A stretch of 64,000 bases of DNA. Source: Mimachlamys varia. Taxonomy: Eukaryota; Mollusca; Bivalvia; Pectinida; Pectinidae. Numbering within the stretch: the first letter of the stretch is position 1; each line of letters opens with the position of its first letter. The stretch is from the NCBI GenBank assembly GCA_947623455.1, contig OX392541.1, positions 4,788,701 through 4,852,700 of the forward strand. Direction: 5' to 3'. The position numbers and the translations under genes are program-made. The notes beneath the pieces are model-generated. The model ran no database searches. It was not told the origin of the DNA and saw only the letters and a program-made list of their open reading frames with translations. Positions 44,214 through 55,809 of the stretch are shown in pieces.

Positions 44214-44670
44214 TTCAAGGCCTTTTCAAGGCTTTTTCAAGGCCTAAGTTAAATTTTCAAGGTCATTCGTACCTGATAGGTCAGTCTTTAAATCAATTAT
44301 TTTCTGACAGAGACAACATAATACTTTGGTATTATCACCTTTAAAAGACTTAAACAATGGGTCATCAGTCCATTTGGTGTTAAAACCTATGCCAAGACCA
44401 CTGGGAGAAGACATCACTACAATACATGTTTCTATTTCGTAAATCTGTTGTTTTTTTAATATACATGTGAAAATTAAACATGAAAGAAAAGCAAGACTTT
44501 GGATAATTATATACTGAATGCTGAACACCAAAATTCAAGGACTTCTCAAGGCCAGAGGCCAATTTTCAAGACTTTTTAAGGTCCAAAGTGAAATTCAAGG
44601 CTTTTCAAGGCCAGCATTGAAATTCAAGGCTTTTCAAGGCCAGCTTTGAAATTCAAGGCTTTTTAAGGCC
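44214..44670 (-). pseudogene. BED-finger/hAT-like fragment inside TTCAAGGCC repeats
   Basis: Minus-strand frame reads FNTKWTDDPLFKSFKGDNTK, VLCCLCQKIIDLKTDLSG. The 'W-x-x-DPLF ... C-x2-C-x-K..DL' pattern resembles N-terminal BED-type zinc fingers of transposase-derived proteins. There is no His pair or transposase core, so this is at most a fragment. It is flanked on both sides (44214-44275 and 44530-44665) by short AATTCAAGGCTTTTCAAGGC repeats. Confidence 0.4.
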
Positions 44671-45249
44671 CCATGCGAACATTGAACACCCCCACCCATT
44701 GGACAATCAAGAAGGCCTACAACTACACAATTTAGGGCTTCAAGTCTGAACTAGAACTGTCTTCAGGATGGCTGATTAGCACCCCCTGCAACCCCCATGA
44801 TATGAAACAGATGAAAAATAAATAAAAAGGTGCATACCTCTTTCAAAAGGGGTCAACATGCAAAATTACAACAGGGGGCATAACTCCATATTGCACCAAC
44901 CCTTTTTTCCACAAAAGAAATATGTTGAAAACTGAGATATTACATAGCCAGACAAAACTGTGTTCATTTAAAGGGGAATAACTCTCCGCAGAAAATGAGG
45001 GCACCATATCTCCAATACAGGGTATCATATATGATACCAATGACACATACCGAACTGGGAAACATTTGGGCAAAAACTGAGGAACAAGTTGTGCCCACAA
45101 GAAAATTGAACACAGGAAACAAGAGCCTTAATCCCCAGTGATTCGGGTCTTTAAGCCCAATGCCACAAAAAGTTGAAAAACGAGTTTGTAACATATATGT
45201 TACACATTATTGCTTTTTGTGATAAGATGCTGACCTTGAACGGAATCAG

Positions 45250-45660
45250 AAGAATACAAACAAAAGGCCCAAGGGCCTTTAAACTGTCATGGTATAATAT
45301 AGAGAAGCAAGGATTTGGTCAATTCAAATGTATGGAACTGTTTTCTAGGTCCCAAGATCAGGAATATATGCCACAAAATAGCCTAAATTAGTTATGTATA
45401 TATTCCGTTCTGGAGAGATAACAGTGTTATCTCCCCTACACTTCATTTTATATTGCCCTCACTTAAGGATGTTTCACTACAAATTTGGTTGTAATCCACC
45501 AAAGGGTTAAGGAAAAGTAGGATTTTAAAGAAAAAATTTACCTTATGGGGCCCCGCCCCTCTATCCCAAGGGGCCAAACAAATCCATTTATTTAGACTTT
45601 GATTGCCCTCCCTCAAATCTGGTGGTAATCTGCTTTAATATGACAAATTAAAGGCAAAGT
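45250..45660 (+). repeat. Dispersed modular repeat, degenerate copy
   Basis: A head-like CAAAAGGCCCAAGGGCCTTT is followed by GGGGCCCCGCCCCTCTATCC and 'TTGGTTGTAATCCACCAAAGGGTTAAGGA'. That phrase recurs at about 46150 ('TTGGTTGTAATCTGCTAAAG'). Confidence 0.5.
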
Positions 45661-47135
45661 CTTAAAAGAGAGTAGCTTTCGTAAATCTCTGATATTAACT
45701 GAGAATCATTCATGTACTGGTCCAGAAAGAGATGAAATTTCCATAATTTAAAATCGACAAGTCGAAAAAAACCCTAACTTCTCATGCAACGTCAGATATA
45801 AATGCCAACAGATATCAGCTGAAAGATGTTCCGGAAATAACCAGAGTGTGATGTTACGTACGTAATTGTTTGACGTGTTTCCAGTTTCCCAAATGGAGGA
45901 CTGCTTCCGAACGAAAAAAAATTAAATGCAAAGGGTAGCAACAAGGGGAAATAACTCCATTTATGCACGCACGTGTTACCATTCAAGAGCCTCACTCAGG
46001 CGCAAATGCCACCGGGAGCTGCACTCTTATCAATCTGATTTACAGAAGAAATAGGCAAACATTCAGCAAAGCTTTCTGGCCCAAGGGATCACACCAGCCT
46101 TTCTATAAAATATCGTTGCCCTTAATCAAACATGTTTTACACAAAATATTTTGGTTGTAATCTGCTAAAGGGTATAGGAGGAATAGGGTTTTAAAGTGAA
46201 GATTAAGGACAGTTTCCCTTTTACTTGTCATGTGTATCATCCATACATTGTATATCCCGTCATCTGTATATTGTCTACCACATCCAGTGAACGTACGACC
46301 CTAAGAAGTACCTTATTTCTTTAGCATTAAACCATTTGATACATAAGAGAATATTACATTGGCCATTTCAATATCAGGCCCTGTATCAATCCAAGATCCC
46401 AATATCGATCAGAGGGCTGATATTTTATAGTAAGTATACGATAATCTAAAAAACACCATGCCTCTACATGCAAATTAAAGGTTCAACAAATTGCAGCAAG
46501 CACTATACACTGTACTAATATAAATTAACATGCTATATATAGAAAGGGACAGAGGATGAATAACTTACAATCATCCAACACAGATATCTAAGCACATTTG
46601 CAAGCTTGAACACTCTCAAAACCCTTTACATTAAATATATAATTTTACAAATTGTATGAGTATAGATTATTACACTGATTTAGTTTTTGGATTTGTCAAG
46701 AGAATAATTTCGCCATATAGCAAGCTTGCGTCTAAAATCATTGTATATGGTTTATACCAACGTTGGAGCTATTAGAAAACTGTTTGAACAACAAATTAAC
46801 CTAAATGCACTGGGTGATGAACGATTTATCATCTATATACTTCTGCCTTCATTAAAAAAAGTCAGCTTAATACCATATTGTACGTATTTATGCGGAGGAA
46901 CACTATGAACCTTTTAACCACTTGGAAGGAAGATTTTTGGCTTTTCCATACATGTATGCTTAAAAAGGTAAACATGCATTTATCTTATCTAAAATTTATT
47001 GCAAACTAACAATTTTATTGTTTTTTTTTTTACATTTTTATTTCTTTTTTAAAGAAATACTTTTGTGTATATACCATCTCTGGCTTAGGATGTTACCTAG
47101 CATGCACGTGAACAGACGTTCAAAAGTGCCCAGAT
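45661..47135. other. Unannotated intron/intergenic sequence
   Basis: AT-rich DNA with homopolymer tracts. No exon or RNA gene was recognised. Confidence 0.4.
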
Positions 47136-47138
47136 GTA

Positions 47139-47760
47139 TAACAAGAGGCCAAAGGTCACCTGCTCAGGTTTGATATAGCAGTACCCATATCTTTTGTTGT
47201 TGTGTCCTTGTACCGAAATTATCATTAACCCCAACCATTTCCCAAAATCATCAATCTTTGAGCTTTGGACCCAATGATCAAACCAAAAATTTCTGATAAA
47301 TTGATTACATAAAAGTATTAAGCTACCCTCGTTTTCCTTGACTCATAAACTGGTGACTTTCACCTCTTTTTAATGTAAACCTTGACTTTTGGTCAGATGA
47401 ATTCTGTGAAAATCTTTGCTTCAAAATTTCCTCACAATTTTTTCATTAGTGAAAGGCAACAAAGTTTGACCTTGACCTTTGACCCAGTGACCTTGACTTT
47501 AGGTCAGTTCATTTCTTGCTCTAGTTATTCCGTCCAAGTTTGCTTCACAATGTTATACCTAAATCAATGAAAAGCGACAAAATTTGACTTTAGACTTATA
47601 ATCAAACCCAGTGACCTTGACATTTGGCACAGTGACACTGACATTAATTCAGGACTTTGGTTGCTGACCACATTTGTGAACTGACCCTTCTGACAAATTT
47701 CATGTTACTCAAATGTTTTACCCAAATGTGTCCTTTTCCAATATACAGTAAACTTCCCCC
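47139..47760 (+). repeat. Dispersed modular repeat, copy 7
   Basis: Head AACAAGAGGCCAAAGGTCAC followed by CTGCTCAGG. Units contain GTGACCTTGACTTTAGGTCA and 'TTTGACCTTGACCTTTGACC'. Related sequence recurs at 61430-61750. Confidence 0.65.
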
Positions 47761-48098
47761 CTGAACGTGAAGTCAAGTGGTATGAAATTTCCAATTTTGA
47801 TAACGTCCTAAAAGGATCACTAAATAATGACATTTTAACTTCACTTTCGTTGAAAGTAATACGTATTTGACCTTATAAGCAAAACCTGCACCTGAAAGTG
47901 CACTTAATTCACCTTATATTTCCAGGAGAATGGTTGCTCTAATTAATTAAGACCTATAAAATATTTCCTTACCTCACAGATCGGCTGAAACAAACCTTAG
48001 TTGTTTAACCAAAGAATCAATAAGATTTATAGAATGTTAAGTTCCCAATGTTGGACTGCACCATTTAGATTTGTATTATATATGTAAGTTTTACTCAC

Positions 48099-48215
48099 AT
48101 GTGTGTCGACGGTTCTCTGTATAATCTCTAACACATTAGGCGGCGCTGATTCGCCCAGTTTCCTCGTCTGGTGACGGAACTGGTATAGGTTCTCCAAGTA
48201 GAAGTCACAGTTACT
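48099..48215 (-). CDS. FYVE-domain gene, exon h (39 codons, helical)
   Basis: Acceptor TACTTAACAG and perfect donor CAT|GTGAGT bound 117 bp, phase 0 at both ends. It encodes SNCDFYLENLYQFRHQTRKL and GESAPPNVLEIIQRTVDTH. This is the last exon I can tie to the FYVE gene in this direction. Its phase would allow splicing to the exon at 28932-29048, which would make one gene of 36 kb or more. Confidence 0.68.
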
Positions 48216-48242
48216 CTGTTAAGTACAACACTTATTACAGCA

Positions 48243-48372
48243 ATGAATGTTTCAGCAATGTTATTATGGTCCTATAAAACATATTGCTACATGTATTTTG
48301 AGTGCGGTATTTTATCCGCAACAGAAATGTGTTTTATAGGACCATAAACAGTTTTGCTAAAACATTCATCAT
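48243..48372. mobile_element. Foldback element
   Basis: GAATGTTTCAGCAATG...ATGGTCCTATAAAACA is followed, about 35 bp later, by its inverted copy TGTTTTATAGGACCATAAAC...GCTAAAACATTC. It sits 30 bp from exon h. Confidence 0.75.
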
Positions 48373-48379
48373 TTATATA

Positions 48380-49320
48380 CACATTTTTATATATTATGCC
48401 CTATTATATCATTCTGAACATTTTTAAAATCTATAAACTAAGTGTTGACAACAATGGACTCAATAACACCACAATAGGTGACGTTACATTAATTTCTCTT
48501 AGCTACATTCACCAGGTTCAATACATTCTAACTGTAGGATGCTGAGCAAATGTAAATATATTCATAGATAAATAGAGTTTACATCATGCTACCACTGACA
48601 TTATAATGTCACACTGACCATCCCCAGACCAATTTCATACCTTTAATAAATCTTGTTTAATGATGAGAAAAACATAAAAAGAAATATTGACGTTCACTTC
48701 TCAAGTCTATACAACTACATATTGACCTCAACATATAGCCATCTGGACCATAATATATTTACAATTGCTCTGCATTGCCACTATATAACACTACCAAGGC
48801 CAGTTGGAGTGGTTATTATGACATCACCTGTCATAATCATAACATTGGAGTTAGACAGCTGACCAAACTGTGTTGTTGGCTGTTTAATTCATAAGAAATC
48901 AGCCTTAAATTTTCAGAACAAATGTAGAGTATAAATATAAATTTATTATCAAAATCAATGGAAAAATGTAAATATAAGAATTACACAGCATTCTGTTCCA
49001 GGTTATGGTACTGTGACACGGAACAGGATGCTGTTTAATGCTTAAGAATGAATTAAAAAAATGTTTAAAGTAATGTCTTTGTAGACACTGAGAAGACAGT
49101 CTATTGAGGAGGGAATAAAATCAATCACTGCTTTCATATTTTTTTTTTAATATATCAGGTAATGTTTAACACAACTTTGAAGTGAGTTTTCATCATTATT
49201 TACTTCCGAAACATTTGACTAAATCATGGATAAAAACTGTTTTCAGTATGGACGGTTTGGATAAATCATTTCTAAAAAGAACAATACATTAAACAAAACT
49301 TTTAACAAACAATAATCAAA
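48380..49320. other. Intron sequence, nothing recognised
   Basis: AT-rich. A 13-bp inverted pair, AGCATTCTGTTCC/GGAACAGGATGCT, is present at 48988-49035. No exon seen. Confidence 0.4.
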
Positions 49321-49329
49321 AACAGTGTG

Positions 49330-49985
49330 TCTGGATGTAAACAACAGTGTGATTGAGGCCAAATATCTCTACCCTTGGCCTTTTAGTAATTGAGAAGAAG
49401 ATTTTGAAGATATTTTACCTCAGTCTTTAAGTCAAGGAAATTCATTTGTACAAAATTGGTAACTCTTCAGTCTTAGTTTGCTACAGGCCAAATATCAGTA
49501 CCCTGGGCCCTTTAATTCGTTATTGGAAAGAAGTCACCGAAATATTTTAACACTTTGACTTCTGTGACCTTGAAAACTTGTAAAGGTAATTCATTTGAAG
49601 AATTATGATAGATTAACCCTTCATTCTAGTAATGATACAGGCCAAAAATCATATCCCTAGGCCTTTTAAAACATTTTACCCCTGAAGTCGGCCAAGGTAA
49701 TTCATTTCAAGAAACTTAATTGGTAGCCCTTCATCGTAGCATGCTGCAGGTTAAATATTGGTACCCTGGGCCTTTTGGTTATTAGAAGTTGCTGGAAGAT
49801 TTTAACGTTTTTGAGCCTGTGATCTAGAAAGCAGGTCAAGGTCATTCATTTGAACAACTTTGGTAGCCCTTCATCCAAGCTTGCCATTGGCCCGATATCA
49901 TTACTCAGATACAGGGCCTTTGGGTTAATATTTATGATGGACGACAGTGACGACGGACAAATGAGGTATTGCAGTTAGAAATGTC
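49330..49985 (+). repeat. Dispersed modular repeat, copy 8
   Basis: About four units of roughly 145 bp with 'GGTAGCCCTTCATC', 'CAGGCCAAATATCAGTACCC' and 'CTTTTGGTTATTAGAAG'. The right end is GGACGACAGTGACGACGGAC. The left end lacks a clear head. Confidence 0.72.
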
Positions 49986-50171
49986 CCTTTGGGTGAAGGT
50001 ATTAACAGTGATATTATTTTAGTGATTTTTATGCTAAATTATGTTTGCGCCAATTACAGTTTAAGAATATTGTGCTTTCTGAAGCAAATATAGTAAGTAT
50101 GTCAATTCATCATTGTACTTATAAATTTAATTTGGATTATGCACTTAAAAGTAAGTTTTACAGTACTTTAC

Positions 50172-50279
50172 CTTCAGACAATTTTTAAACAGAATAGCTT
50201 GAGCATTGGATTCAGGTTTCAATTTTTTCAGATGTTGAATTTTTACAACGAGCTGTGAAAGGTAGTCAGCAACGTCTTC
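50172..50279 (-). CDS. FYVE-domain gene, exon g (36 codons, helical)
   Basis: Acceptor CTGAAATGACAG and donor AAG|GTAAAG bound 108 bp, phase 0. It encodes EDVADYLSQLVVKIQHLKKL and KPESNAQAILFKNCLK, predicted helical with coiled-coil-like spacing. Confidence 0.68.
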
Positions 50280-50412
50280 CTGTCATTTCAGAATACAAAA
50301 AGTTCAATTATTATCAAATTGAATATAACTGTAACACTTCAATCATTATCAATAAAACAGTAACAGTTCAATCGTCATCAATACATCGTAATAGTTCAAT
50401 CATTATCAATAC

Positions 50413-51402
50413 AAGGGGCCCAATGGGCCTGCATCCTCCACCTGGTATCGATCTCTGACTTATATTATAGTGTAACCCGAAAGTCCCCCAAAATCTTTTA
50501 CTGTAAGACATTAAGAAGAACATGTTAAGATTTAACATATTTTACCCTTGTGACCTTGGAGGACAACATCATTTTCATTTTCAAATTTTGTTTGGCTTCA
50601 TCCCAAGACGCTACCAGACAAATATCCTGTCTCTAGGCATTTGGGTTTATCAGAAGAAGTCGCTCAAAGCTTTTAACAGATTTGACCCCTGTGATCTTTA
50701 ATATAGGTCAAGGTCATTTTCTTTCGCAAACTTTGTCAAGCTTCATCCAAGGAACCTTTCAGCCAAATATCATGCTTCTAGGGCTTTTGGTGTTTTAACA
50801 GATTTGCCCCTTGTGACCTTGAATATATATTAAGGTCAAAGTCATGTTCATTTGCATATATTGCTCTGCTTCTTCCAAGGAATCTACTTACCAAATATCA
50901 TGTCTCCAGGTCTTTTGGTTTATCAGAAGAAGTTGTTTAAAGGTTTTAACATATTTGACCCCTGTGACCTTGAATATAAGTCAAGGTAATTTCTTTTCTA
51001 AAACTTTTAGTATTTCAGAAGAAGTCGTTTGAAGGTTTAACAGATTTGACCCCTGTGACCTTGAATATAGGTCAAGGTCATTTCTTTTCACAAACTTGGT
51101 CGGGCGTCATCCAAGGAACCTTTCAGCCAAATATCATGCTTCTAGGGGTCTTGGTTTATTGGAAGAAGTCATTTAAATGTTTTAATAGATTTGATCCCTG
51201 TGACCTTGAATATAGGTCAAGGTGGTTTCTTTTCACAAACTTTATTCGGCTTCATCTAAGGAAGCTACCACTTAAATATGAGGTCTCTATGCCTGACGGT
51301 ATTTCATAAGAACAAGTTTGAAGGTTTCTACACGGACGGACGGATGCCAAACGCTGCACCATCACATAAGCTCACTTGGCCCTGCGGGACAGGTGAGCTA
51401 AA
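50413..51402 (+). repeat. Dispersed modular repeat, copy 9 (about 1 kb, complete)
   Basis: Head ACAAGGGGCCCAATGGGCCT followed by CCTCCACCTGG. Five imperfect units contain TGACCTTGAATATAGGTCAA, GGTCATTTCTTTTCACAAAC and AGCCAAATATCATGCTTCTA. The tail is CACGGACGGACGGATGCCAA, then CATAAGCTCACTTGGCCCTG and CGGGACAGGTGAGCT. The tail ends 16 bp from exon f. Confidence 0.82.
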
Positions 51403-51417
51403 AAAATGTTTACCAAC

Positions 51418-51507
51418 CTGTGATTTAGCTAGGGTCTTAATGTTACTTTTGTTATCACAATCCTTATGAGATGTGTTGTCTTCAAGTGATTCCACAATGA
51501 CCTGATA
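51418..51507 (-). CDS. FYVE-domain gene, exon f (30 codons)
   Basis: Acceptor TTTTTCTTCTTCAG and donor CAG|GTTGGT bound 90 bp, phase 0. It encodes YQVIVESLEDNTSHKDCDNK and SNIKTLAKSQ, a polar stretch. The modular repeat tail lies immediately on the donor side. Confidence 0.65.
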
Positions 51508-51639
51508 CTGAAGAAGAAAAAGAAAAACATTAGCTGCATCGGGCTCACAATGATATATATACATTCCTACACCAATACCCTAGCTGTCATTATTCCACTC
51601 TCAGATCATTGTATAAATGTGCTGACAGTTGGATAATAT

Positions 51640-51905
51640 ATGTTATATACCACTAGTGGCATATGACCTTCCGAAATATTCAGAGAAAGGTTTTTTCTCC
51701 TGCCCACACAACTCCATTAAGTAAACCCAGATCGGGTATGAAATGGGATGGGATGGGTGTTGTGGTATCAGTACTGTAGCATTCAAGTGAGGTGGCACTA
51801 TAAAAGATGTCGTTGGAAGCATGGTCCCACTACCAACATAACACAACACATCTCCAGCACACATAGGGAGATATAAGCCAAATGGAACATGTACATGACT
51901 ATATA
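51640..51905 (+). repeat. Dispersed repeat shared with 24.78-25.09 kb
   Basis: Same ordered blocks as the left copy (ATATTCAGAGAAAG, CCCACACAACTC, GTAGCATTCAAGTGA, GTTGGAAGC, ACACAACACATCT, GGGAGATATAAGC). Confidence 0.6.
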
Positions 51906-52261
51906 GTAGTTAACCCCTGATAAGGTAGCTCCTGAGAACTCCTCATATACACTGTATAAAAAAATATATACTGTATACCATGGGCTACATATTCCCACTC
52001 TATTATAAGATGTCTCCTAGCATGTCAATTAACCCCACATACATGTGTATATTTAATCATGAATATAAGTTAGAATCTTACACTCATCTCAATGTAACAT
52101 GGACTTATTAAGGCTACGGTGAACAGCGCATCAAACATTTTTCACCGCCAATTTTTAGTTTGTTGGGGATTGCTTTTAGAAAAGAGTGAAAAAATATTTA
52201 TTTTCCGGCAAATCTTGCAAGAAATATATCAATGTTTAACAAGGAACTGACTAAAATAATA

Positions 52262-54127
52262 ATCTCTCAAACTAATGTTGCTAACATATTTCTCTTTTTG
52301 ATGTTGCTAACATATTCCTCTTACTAATGTTGCTATATATTTCTCTTACTAATGTTGCTATATATTTCTCTTACAAATGTTGCTATATATTTCTCTTACT
52401 AATGTTGCTATATATTTCTCTTACAAATGTTGCTATATATTTCTCTTACAAATGTTGCTATATATTTCTCTCATTAATGTTGCTATATATTTCTCTTACA
52501 AATGTTCCTATATATTTCTCTTACTAATGTTGCTATATATTTCTCTCACTTATGTTCCTATATATTTCTCTTACTAATGTTGCTATATATTTCTCTTACA
52601 AATGTTGCTATATATTTCTCTTACAAATGTTGCTATATATTTCTCTTACAAATGTTGCTATATATTTCTCTTACTAATGTTGCTATATATTTCTCTTACT
52701 GATGTTGCTATATATTTCTCTCACTAATGTTGCTATATATTTCTCTTACAAATGTTGCTATATATTTCTCTTACAAATGTTGCTATATATTTCTCTTACT
52801 GATGTTGCTATATATTTCTCTCACTAATGTTGCTATATATTTCTCTTACAAATGTTGCTATATATTTCTCTTACAAATGTTGCTATATATTTCTCTTACT
52901 GATGTTGCTATATATTTCTTACTGATGTTGCTATATATTTCTCTCACTAATATTGCTATATATTTCTCTTACTAATGTTGCTATATATTTCTCTTACTAA
53001 TGTTGCTATATATTTCTCTTACTAATGTTGCTATATATTTCTCTTACTAATGTTGCTATATATTTCTCTTACAAATGTTGCTATATATTTCTCTTACTGA
53101 TGTTGCTATATATTTCTCTCACTAATGTTGCTATATATTTCTCTTACTAATGTTGCTATATATTTCTCTCACTAATGTTGCTATATATTTCTCTTACAAA
53201 TGTTGCTATATATTTCTCTTACAAATGTTGCTATATATTTCTCTTACAAATGTTGCTATATATTTCTCTTACAAATGTTGCTATATATTTCTCTTACAAA
53301 TGTTGCTATATATTTCTCTTACTAATGTTGCTATATATTTCTCTCACTAATGTTGCTATATATTTCTCTTACAAATGTTGCTATATATTTCTCTTACAAA
53401 TGTTGCTATATATTTCTCTTACAAATGTTGCTATATATTTCTCTTACAAATGTTGCTATATATTTCTCTTACAAATGTTGCTATATATTTCTCTTACAAA
53501 TGTTGCTATATATTTCTCTTACTAATGTTGCTATATATTTCTCTCACTAATGTTGCTATATATTTCTCTTACAAATGTTGCTATATATTTCTCTTACAAA
53601 TGTTGCTATATATTTCTCTTACTAATGTTGCTATATATTTCTCTTACAAATGTTGCTATATATTTCTCTTACAAATGTTGCTATATATTTCTCTTACTAA
53701 TGTTGCTATATATTTCTCTCACTAATGTTGCTATATATTTCTCTTACAAATGTTGCTATATATTTCTCTTACAAATGTTGCTATATATTTCTCTTACAAA
53801 TGTTGCTATATATTTCTCTTACAAATGTTGCTATATATTTCTCTTACAAATGTTGCTATATATTTCTCTTACTAATGTTGCTATATATTTCTCTCACTAA
53901 TGTTGCTATATATTTCTCTTACAAATGTTGCTATATATTTCTCTTACAAATGTTGCTATATATTTCTCTTACAAATGTTGCTATATATTTCTCTTACAAA
54001 TGTTGCTATATATTTCTCTTACAAATGTTGCTATATATTTCTCTTACAAATGTTGCTATATATTTCTCTTACTAATGTTGCTATATATTTCTCTTACTAA
54101 TGTTGCTATATATTTCTCTTACAAATG
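52262..54127. repeat. 25-bp satellite array, about 74 copies
   Basis: Units of 25 bp, ATGTTGCTATATATTTCTCT + TACAA/TACTA/CACTA. It fills most of the intron between exons e and f and ends 185 bp from exon e. The 'CACTA' variant recurs every seven or eight units in the right half (see findings). Leu/Tyr/Ile-rich open frames are artefacts. Confidence 0.97.
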
Positions 54128-54311
54128 GAATCCTGTATCATAATGAGAATGTGGCTATGAATTGGAAACTACCAAAACGAAACAGCTTAAATAAATACAT
54201 ACAAATGAAAAACATTAAATGAAACTGGTGCAAAACCAAAAACACCATAAAAAACATCATTACCATTTTTTCTTTGCTACAGGAAAGATAAATATAATCA
54301 TGATACAATAC

Positions 54312-54506
54312 CTGTGTGAGCTGCCTGGCCGCAGCTTCTTTGATTTTCTCCACTGCCTTATGGAGCATGATTAAGTCCGTGAAAACATTCTGACCTTGTT
54401 CCATAAACTCCTTTTCCACTTTGTTCAGCTGCCGATCCACCATCTTGTCCTGGCAAATCTTGCAAATTCTCAGATACAGGGACACCTCTGGTTCCACCGT
54501 AGGACT
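54312..54506 (-). CDS. FYVE-domain gene, exon e (end of second finger plus helix, 65 codons)
   Basis: Acceptor ATTTTCAACAG and donor CAG|GTATTG bound 195 bp, phase 0. It encodes SPTVEPEVSLYLRICKICQD, in which C-x2-C supplies the last zinc ligand pair of the finger begun in exon d. Then comes KMVDRQLNKVEKEFMEQG and VEKIKEAAARQLTQ, a long helix. The joint ...KISG|SPTV... keeps frame. Confidence 0.78.
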
Positions 54507-54509
54507 CTG

Positions 54510-54876
54510 TTGAAAATATTGAAACATTAGTCATTAAAATGTATAAGCAAAGATAAAAATCTTCCATCTGGTCTCTGATTTTTTTTTTAATGATAGGAAA
54601 TTCCTGATCATAAGATGTTCTACACTACTCTATTAAGAGAATTCCTTAAACTTTATTTAGGAATTCCCCCCAATATCCAACAATAACTTTTTATGGAAAA
54701 TATCCAACAATAACTTTTTATGGAAAATCTTAAGTGGGTGATTATAGAGCAAAGTGAAAATTTCAATATAGATAATTCTTATCAAAAGATAGCTTTAGTT
54801 CTGTGACAAAATGAGATTCTTTTAGTTTTATAGCTCAAATTAAGTGATAATAATCTGATACAGAATCTTGTGTATA
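54510..54876. other. Intron sequence, nothing recognised
   Basis: AT-rich; one 31-bp direct duplication 'TATCCAACAATAACTTTTTA' at 54675-54725. Confidence 0.5.
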
Positions 54877-54878
54877 TA

Positions 54879-55345
54879 CAGTGGACTCCACTTAATGTCA
54901 CTCCTGTTAATATCACATTCCTCTTTATATCATGTTTTTCCCAAGCACCATTTTTCTCTCTTTATAATCTATGTACATTGCAATTTTATTTGGTTAATAT
55001 CATGTATTTTGAGGTGAATTCCTCTTAATATCAGGTTTTTTTAACCAATCACATAAAACATCCAGAAAATGATATCATTTCCATTGATTTCAGATAAAAC
55101 TTGTACAAAATATTGCATAGAAAATAAAGAATAACCCCAAAAATGTTTTTTAATTGAAATAATGTTATTTATTTATATTGAAACATCTTCATATGTACAT
55201 TGAATAGCTTACTCTTAGTTATGGAAATTGGAAATGCACTAGATTTATTGGGAAACCATGTTTCTCTTAATGTCATATTCCTGTTACCCGGTAATATCAT
55301 GTTTTTGTCTGACAAATGCAACTTGATATAAAGAGGAGTGCAGTG
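54879..55345. mobile_element. MITE with pogo/Tigger-like ends, about 467 bp
   Basis: The left end CAGTGGACTCCACTTAATGT and the right end, read inverted (CACTGCACTCCTCTTTATAT), match at about 17 of 22 positions. TA flanks both sides (54877-54878 and 55346-55347), as expected for Tc1/mariner-pogo insertion. No transposase frame. Confidence 0.65.
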
Positions 55346-55809
55346 TACTAAGTCCTCACAGATCACCATACAGTCAGAATACATGTCACCCTTCCTTCCT
55401 ACAAGCCCAAGTCACCCTGTGCGGTATTGCCCACGGTATATCATGGATGCCCATGGATCTCTATGTATACACTGGGGTTAACATACTGTAACATACCGGA
55501 CTCAAATTTATGAAACAAGAATTTTTCAATTAAGTAGGCCCAAACAAATTTCCTTAATCCTGCATAAAATGAAAAAGAATGAAACCACATTTTTGATCAC
55601 ATCATCAAAATGTACACTGTATGGCATTTGTGTAAAACCACAATTTTCAAATAATACTGAAAAGTAATGACTCCAATGTGAAAGTCCATCATATGTAGTG
55701 TAATTATCCTAGATGTGACCTCACAATATATGAATAATTGAAACTTCATACAACCAATGTCAAAGACCGGCTGATATTCTGTAAGACACAAAAATAGGAC
55801 ATGGATACA

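Noticed and set aside
49205..49320. Possible extra exon of the minus-strand gene
   Set aside because: No acceptor/donor pair in compatible phase 0 could be found, and the sequence is AT-rich without helix-like coding bias.
52327..54143. Many 66-116 codon Leu/Tyr-rich frames
   Set aside because: All are phase-shifted readings of the 25-bp satellite.
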